Assembly: GCF_002286985.1 (NCBI RefSeq)
Contig: NZ_NSKC01000001.1
Coordinates: 372,001-436,000, forward strand
DNA: 64,000 nt
From: Halorubrum salipaludis
GTDB lineage: Archaea; Halobacteriota; Halobacteria; Halobacteriales; Haloferacaceae
Reading direction: 5' to 3'
Shown here: one piece after another, positions 59,551 to 64,000 of the stretch
Layout: each line of letters begins with the position of its first letter
Numbering within the stretch: the first letter of the stretch is position 1
Program-made: the position numbers and the translations under genes
The notes under the pieces: model-generated
What the model saw: only the letters and a program-made list of their open reading frames with translations
Database searches by the model: none
What the model was told of the DNA's origin: nothing

Positions 59551-60678
59551 TTACTCCTCCAGGAACGCCTCGTCGCCGTGCGCTTCGCGGAACGCCGCGA
59601 ACTCCTCGTACTGCCGCTCCAGCTCCGGCGGGAGCTCCGCGTACGCGTGCTTGAACATCTCTTCCGGCTTCGGGCGCGCCTCCGACTCGGCCGCTTCGAT
59701 GGCCTCCGCCACCCGGGTCTCGACGAGCGTCTCGATCTCGGCGACGCGCTCGTCGTCGAGGATACCCTCCGATCGGAGATACGCCTCCAGTCGGGGGATC
59801 GGGTCCTTCCGCTTCCACCGCTCGACCTCGTCGTCGTCGCGGTAGACGGTCGGGTCGTCGGCGGTCGTGTGTGCGCCGAACCGATACTGGACCGCCTCAA
59901 TCAGCGTCGGCCGCGGGCGGTCCGCGTCGGGGTCGCGCGCCTTCTCGACGGCCGCCCGCGTGACGCTGTACACCGCCAGCGGGTCCATCCCGTCTACCTG
60001 GACGCCGTCGATCCCGTACGCCTCCGCCTTCTGGGCCAGCGTCGCGCTCCGGGTCTGCCGCTCGCGCGGCACGGAGATGGCCCACTGGTTGTTGTTACAG
60101 AAGAACACCGTCGGGGTGTCGAACACGCCCGCGAAGTTGACCCCCTCGTGGAAGTCGCCCTCGCTGGTCGCGCCGTCGCCGAAGTAACAGAGGAACGCGT
60201 CGTTCTCGCCGCGGAGCTTCGACGCCCACGCCGCGCCGGTCGCGTGCGGGACCTGCGAGGCGATGGGGACCGCGACCGGGAACACGTTGACGTCCTCCGG
60301 CGTCGCGTTGCCCGCCTCGTGGCCCATCCAGTAGAGCAGGGTCTGTTTCAGGGGGAGCCCGCGGACCAGGGCGGCGCCGTGCTCGCGGTACGAGGGGACC
60401 ATCCAGTCGCCCTCGTCGAGCGCGGTCGCGGAGCCGATCTGTGCGCCCTCCTGCCCGGACAGCGGCGGGTAGGTCCCCATTCGCCCCTGCCGCTGGAGGC
60501 TCACGGCGCGCCCGTCGAAGTGCCGCGCCAGCCGCATGTGCCGGTAGATCCCGACGAGCTCCTCGTCGGCGAGGTCGGGCACATCGCCGACGACCTCGCC
60601 GTCCTCGTCGAGTACACGGACCGGATCGTCGTACGCCCTGTCAAACACGCTCACGGTCGAGCCCACCTCTTCATACAC
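59551..60678 (-). CDS. 2-oxoacid dehydrogenase E1 alpha subunit
   Basis: This 375-residue protein has the thiamine-diphosphate motif GDGATSEGDFHEGVNFAGVF ending in NNN (CNNNQW), the RQGRMGTYPPLSGQEGAQ N-terminal region and the YRFGAHTTADDPTVYR loop. GTG 60678 is close to the predicted transcription start (TATA-like near 60697-60706), so either it is leaderless or the GTG at 60654, which has a GAGGTGG 9 nt before it, is used. It is the first gene of E1alpha-E1beta-E2-E3. Confidence 0.93.
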   Translation of the reverse strand: MYEEVGSTVSVFDRAYDDPVRVLDEDGEVVGDVPDLADEELVGIYRHMRLARHFDGRAVSLQRQGRMGTYPPLSGQEGAQIGSATALDEGDWMVPSYREHGAALVRGLPLKQTLLYWMGHEAGNATPEDVNVFPVAVPIASQVPHATGAAWASKLRGENDAFLCYFGDGATSEGDFHEGVNFAGVFDTPTVFFCNNNQWAISVPRERQTRSATLAQKAEAYGIDGVQVDGMDPLAVYSVTRAAVEKARDPDADRPRPTLIEAVQYRFGAHTTADDPTVYRDDDEVERWKRKDPIPRLEAYLRSEGILDDERVAEIETLVETRVAEAIEAAESEARPKPEEMFKHAYAELPPELERQYEEFAAFREAHGDEAFLEE

Positions 60679-60953
60679 GAACGGTTCGCCGCCCGGGTAT
60701 TATGGTTTTCGTAAATAGTTTATTATAGTCAGAAATCGATGGGAGGCGTGAGAAACCGTCCATCAGAACCGGATAGAATCGGACGTTTTTGAACAAACAA
60801 GCCCACGACCGGCAATATTTTCGCCAATATCGGCGTTTCGCGGAACAGTACCGAACGATCGAGTAGGTTTCTCGGCGATCGGCGGCGCGGCTGGCGGGGA
60901 AAAGGGACTGCGGGAGGAGAGGGAGAGAAAGGAGCGGAGCGACGCGCCGTCGA
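60679..60953. promoter_or_regulatory. A/T-rich intergenic region holding the 2-oxoacid dehydrogenase promoter
   Basis: This 275-nt gap is clearly richer in A/T than its surroundings. It contains a TATA-like stretch near 60697-60706 (minus), a pair of CAATAT direct repeats (about 60813-60832) and TACC-N8-GAGTA (60849-60865), one base off the haloarchaeal TrmB motif TACT-N7/8-GAGTA. No gene is seen. Confidence 0.4.
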
Positions 60954-61358
60954 CTATCCGAGTCGGAAGGAGGGTTCGTCGGGCTCGCCGTCGAGGTCCT
61001 CGAGCTGGATCACCTCTTCGTCGCCGTCCTCCAACTGCTCGCGGAGATAGTTGACGTAGCGTTTGTGCTCTTCGAGCTGCTCGCGGAGGTGATCGGCTTC
61101 GAGCTCCAGCCGCTCGTGTTCGCGGACGAAGCTTTTCGGGACCTCGATCTTCGGGGGGAACGACTCGCCGCTCTCACCCATGCTGTCGAGCTCCGCCTCC
61201 GGAACGACCCGGACCTGACCGTCGTGGGCAACGAGCGTATCCACGTAGTCCCGGAAGACCGCCGACAGCGAGATGTCTCGCTCCTCGGCGATGTCGCGGA
61301 GCGTCTCGAACGCGTCCTCGTTGACGCGGAACGAGATCGTCTTGTTCTTGTTGCCCAT
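60954..61358 (-). CDS. Ribbon-helix-helix protein with coiled-coil tail
   Basis: This 134-residue protein starts at ATG 61358 (MGNKNKTISFRV). The first 45 residues form a ribbon-helix-helix DNA-binding domain (KTISFRVNEDAFETLRDIAE, SLSAVFRDYVDTLV). Residues about 78-118 are a coiled coil (REHERLELEADHLREQL, RYVNYLREQLED) that could mediate oligomerisation. The target is unknown; it lies divergent from the histidine kinase gene. Confidence 0.8.
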   Translation of the reverse strand: MGNKNKTISFRVNEDAFETLRDIAEERDISLSAVFRDYVDTLVAHDGQVRVVPEAELDSMGESGESFPPKIEVPKSFVREHERLELEADHLREQLEEHKRYVNYLREQLEDGDEEVIQLEDLDGEPDEPSFRLG

Positions 61359-61516
61359 TATCGGACCGTTCGTTTCCCGGACCACTTAAGCGTTTGTCAG
61401 ACGGTGCCGTACCGTCAGGGGTCGTACCGTACTGATCGCCGCGTTCGCGCCTCGTTGCGCCCGCGTACGGCCCCTTTATGTACGAGCGGAGCGCTGGTAG
61501 AGGCAAGTGTTCTGAA

Positions 61517-63349
61517 GTGAGCTGGCAGGCCACCGTCCTCGCGACACCGATGCTGTTCGCCGCGGTCGTCGCCTTCGCGCTCGCCGGGTACGCGGCGGCG
61601 ACGTTCCGCGGCGGTCGACGCGACCCGACGGTGGCGCTCCTGTTCTGGATCGCGTTCGCCGCCGCGGGGTGGACGGGGCTGTCGGCGTTGAAGCTGTTAC
61701 ACGTCGACCCGGCGACGAAGCTGCTGTTCTACCGCGCGCTCCACGTTCCGGCGGCGGTGTTGCCGGCGCTGATGTTCCTGTTCATCGCGGCGTACACCGA
61801 CCGAACGCGGTGGCTGTCCCTCCGGGCCGTCGCCGGTGTCCTGTTCGTCCCGGCCGTCTTCGTCGCCCTCGTCGTCACCGATCCGGGCGGCGCGGTCGTC
61901 GCGGGCGTACGGGTGATCGAAGGCGATCCGGTCGTGTTGCGGGTCGAGGACGGGCCGGGGTTCGCCCTCTTCATGCTGTACAGCCTCGGGTTCGTGCTCG
62001 CGGGGCTCGGGACCGCGGTGTGGGAGGTGCGCCGGGTCGGCCGGCCGTACTACCCGCAGGTGGCGCTCATCAGCGTGGCGCTCCTGGCCCCGCTCGTCGC
62101 GGCGGCGGGGACGGCCGCCGAGGTCCCGCCGTTCGTGGACGACCGGATGAACCTCGTCCCGACCGCGGGCGCGGTCTCGACCGTCGCGATCGCCGCGCTG
62201 CTCGGCCGGTACCGGCTCTTCGACCTGCCGCCGCTGGCGTACGTGACCGCGATGAAGTACTCGCCGGACCCTCTCCTCGTCCTCGACGACGACGGGGCGA
62301 TCGTCCACGCGAACGAGCGCGGCGGGGCGTTCCTCGACCGCCTCGGCGCGTCGCCCGGGAGCGACGTGCGGCTGTCGGCGCTGCTCGACGGGTTCTCGCT
62401 CGACGACGCCGCGCGGATCGAGACGCAGTCCGGCGACGACTCGACCGACGCGGGGGAAAGCGGCGGCCGGAACGGCACGGGAGGGAGCTGTGACCCCCTC
62501 GCGGTGCCCGGGCCCGCGGGAGAGCCGGCGTACTACCGCCCGTTCGTCGAGCCGCTCGTCAGGGGCGGCCGCCGCGCCGGCTGGGTGGTCGTCCTCCGGG
62601 ACGAGACCGTCCAAGAGCGGCGCCGTCGCGAGCTCGAACGGCAGAACGAGCGGATGGAGGCGTTTTCCGCGACCGTCTCGCACGACCTCCGGAACCCCCT
62701 CGGCGTCGCGCAGGGCTACCTCGAGCTGGCCGAGACGGGGGACGGGCCGCCGGACGCGCTCGAGAAGGTTCGAGCGGCTCACGACCGGATGGAGACGATC
62801 ATCACGCAGCTGCTGTTGCTCGCGCGAGAGGGGCGACCGATCGGCGACCTGCAGTCTGTCGACCTGGGCGCGCTGGCCCGGACGGCGTGGTCGCACGTGG
62901 AGACGGGCGACGCGACGCTGACGGTGACCGTCGAGGGAGCGATCCGGGCCGATCCGGGGACGCTCCAGCACGTCTTCGAGAACCTGTTCCGCAACGCGAT
63001 CGAGCACGGCGGCGACGAGGTGAGCGCGGTCGCGGTGAGCCCGATCGACGGCGGGTTCGCCGTCAGCGACGACGGCGTGGGGGTAGACGTGAGCGAGGCG
63101 GAAGCGCTCGACGGCGACGGCGACGGGTCCGACGGTGACGAATCGGGGCGCGACGGCACCGGAATCGGACTGACGATCGTCCGCACGGTCGTCGAGGCCC
63201 ACGGCTGGGCGTTCCGGATGACGAACGGCCCCGACGGCGGCGCGCGCGCCGAGATAACTGGCGTCGAGGCCGTCGGCGGCGGAGCCGACGCTGGGGACGA
63301 AACCGGCTCGGACGGCTCGGAAAAATCGGCCGCGGGAGACCGTCGCTGA
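61517..63349 (+). CDS. Membrane sensor histidine kinase (7TM-PAS-HisKA-HATPase)
   Basis: This 610-residue protein has seven N-terminal membrane helices of the haloarchaeal 7TM sensor type, a PAS-like domain (residues about 245-345) with a polar insert, a HisKA domain with the phospho-acceptor His in SATVSHDLRNPLGVA, and a HATPase domain with N-box FENLFRNAIEHGG, DDGVGV and GTGIGLTIV. GTG 61517 is chosen because the TATA-like TTTATG at 61474-61479 predicts transcription from about 61502, after the ATG at 61478. No response regulator is adjacent, so it is an orphan kinase. Confidence 0.85.
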   Translation: MSWQATVLATPMLFAAVVAFALAGYAAATFRGGRRDPTVALLFWIAFAAAGWTGLSALKLLHVDPATKLLFYRALHVPAAVLPALMFLFIAAYTDRTRWLSLRAVAGVLFVPAVFVALVVTDPGGAVVAGVRVIEGDPVVLRVEDGPGFALFMLYSLGFVLAGLGTAVWEVRRVGRPYYPQVALISVALLAPLVAAAGTAAEVPPFVDDRMNLVPTAGAVSTVAIAALLGRYRLFDLPPLAYVTAMKYSPDPLLVLDDDGAIVHANERGGAFLDRLGASPGSDVRLSALLDGFSLDDAARIETQSGDDSTDAGESGGRNGTGGSCDPLAVPGPAGEPAYYRPFVEPLVRGGRRAGWVVVLRDETVQERRRRELERQNERMEAFSATVSHDLRNPLGVAQGYLELAETGDGPPDALEKVRAAHDRMETIITQLLLLAREGRPIGDLQSVDLGALARTAWSHVETGDATLTVTVEGAIRADPGTLQHVFENLFRNAIEHGGDEVSAVAVSPIDGGFAVSDDGVGVDVSEAEALDGDGDGSDGDESGRDGTGIGLTIVRTVVEAHGWAFRMTNGPDGGARAEITGVEAVGGGADAGDETGSDGSEKSAAGDRR

Positions 63350-63364
63350 CCGGGACGGATTCGC

Positions 63365-64000
63365 TCAGATTCCGGCGGGGGAGTCGGTCGGCGAGTCCGC
63401 CGGGTCGGCGGCGAGCTCGTCGCCGTCGCCCTCGTCGAGGTCCTCGAGGGCCGACAGCGCGGCGTCCTTGTACGTCTCGGGGTCGAGGTCGTACTCCTCG
63501 CGGGCCATCCGCGCGTACTCGTTGCCCTCGTCGTCGAACGCGGCGACGCGTTCGATCGTTCGCGTGGCCGTCTCGGCGACCCAGCGGTCGCGGGTGACGG
63601 CGTCGACCTCGGTGATCGACTCGGGGCGGACGGAGACCCGGACGGTGCCGTCGTCGGTCTCGTACGTCCGGGGCTTCCCCACGACTGCGACGTAAGCGGG
63701 CGGCTCCAGGTCGCGGAGCTTGGAGGCGGCCTCGGGCTGGTACTGGCCGGCGTACACGAAGAACGTGCCCGTCGGGTCGACGATGCGGCCGCGCCAGTAC
63801 TCGGCGTCCTCGCCGACGTCCTCCTTCTCCGTGAGGGTGCCGACGAAGAACACGCGGTTCGAGGACTCGCCCGTCGGTAACAGCGCGTAGACGGGGGCGC
63901 GCTCGTCGTCGGACTCGGTGAACGTGTAGCCGGCGTCGTTGAACTCGCTCGCGAACACGCGCCGGGCGACCTCTCGGCTGGGGGTAGACTGGTTCTGACT
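63365..64000 (-). CDS. RPA-associated protein, start outside window
   Basis: The frame is open to the end of the window; 211 residues are visible, beginning SQNQSTPSREVARRVFASEF. It contains the OB-fold-like SNRVFFVGTLTEKEDVG, YWRGRIVDPTGTFFVYAGQY and PAYVAVVGKP segments of the haloarchaeal RPA-associated protein (COG3390 type). Its partner RPA gene is expected upstream, beyond the window. It acts with single-stranded-DNA-binding protein in replication and repair. The GTG at 63958 is an internal codon. Confidence 0.85.
   Translation of the reverse strand, partial: SQNQSTPSREVARRVFASEFNDAGYTFTESDDERAPVYALLPTGESSNRVFFVGTLTEKEDVGEDAEYWRGRIVDPTGTFFVYAGQYQPEAASKLRDLEPPAYVAVVGKPRTYETDDGTVRVSVRPESITEVDAVTRDRWVAETATRTIERVAAFDDEGNEYARMAREEYDLDPETYKDAALSALEDLDEGDGDELAADPADSPTDSPAGI

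Noticed and set aside
1-64000. CRISPR arrays, tRNA or rRNA genes
   Set aside because: No regularly spaced direct repeats and no cloverleaf or rRNA-like stretch was seen in any intergenic region.

Overview
The window is a piece of a haloarchaeal chromosome. Base composition is very high in G+C with strong GC3 preference, the encoded proteins are rich in Asp and Glu, and many genes start at an ATG or GTG about 27 nt downstream of an A/T-rich TATA-like box (leaderless transcripts). Marker genes fit: proteasome-activating nucleotidase, family-B and family-D DNA polymerases, aEF-1alpha, aEF-2, aRF1, Mre11-Rad50 and an RPA-associated protein. The gene set and the dispersed repeats resemble Halorubrum; the genus is an inference from memory.

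Layout. 1-6.3 kb: the end of a Tad/type IV-pilus-like operon (TadC membrane protein, then four pilin-like or secreted proteins of a haloarchaeal-only set). 6.4-11.4 kb: a small conserved protein, an SDR-type protein, a membrane-anchored DHH phosphoesterase, a 48-residue membrane protein, PAN, and a winged-helix regulator divergent from PAN. 11.5-19.8 kb: genome maintenance (Mre11, Rad50, three small haloarchaeal proteins, PolB). 20-23.6 kb: SufCBD Fe-S assembly. 23.7-27.2 kb: an acidic exported protein, a ferritin-like protein with a DtxR-type metal regulator, aRF1, and a long structured repeat. 27.2-35 kb: ArgS, then a four-gene minus-strand cluster (GT39-like transferase, iron-type binding lipoprotein, GT75-like glycosyltransferase, flippase-like membrane protein) carrying three near-identical DtxR-type iron boxes. 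35-43 kb: a rhomboid protein, S10, aEF-1alpha, homoserine dehydrogenase with an ACT protein and a Thr-rich short leader ORF, aEF-2, KDPG aldolase. 43-49.6 kb: PolD large subunit with a 494-residue intein, a PPC-domain protein, Nfu. 49.8-55.4 kb: a Tat lipoprotein and a copper module (CopA, Lrp/TRASH regulator, HMA chaperone) with a second structured repeat. 55.4-60.7 kb: a complete 2-oxoacid dehydrogenase operon (E1alpha-E1beta-E2-E3). 61-64 kb: a ribbon-helix-helix protein, a histidine kinase and the start-truncated RPA-associated protein.

The observations I rate highest are: (1) a dispersed 370-400 bp element (two full copies, one decayed) whose terminal long-range stem shows compensatory changes between copies, so it is probably a structured RNA or RNA-like element, with interchangeable perfect hairpin cassettes that all have 3-nt loops; (2) short patches of atypical codons at exactly the pol-b and pol-c intein sites of the intein-free PolB gene, matching similar patches beside the resident PolD intein, which look like scars of lost inteins; (3) an iron-box-controlled surface-glycan/iron-binding cluster; (4) short tandem duplications straddling the stop codon of six plus-strand genes; (5) a leaderless Thr-rich leader ORF coupled to the ACT-hom genes; (6) a shared two-part promoter architecture for copA and its chaperone.
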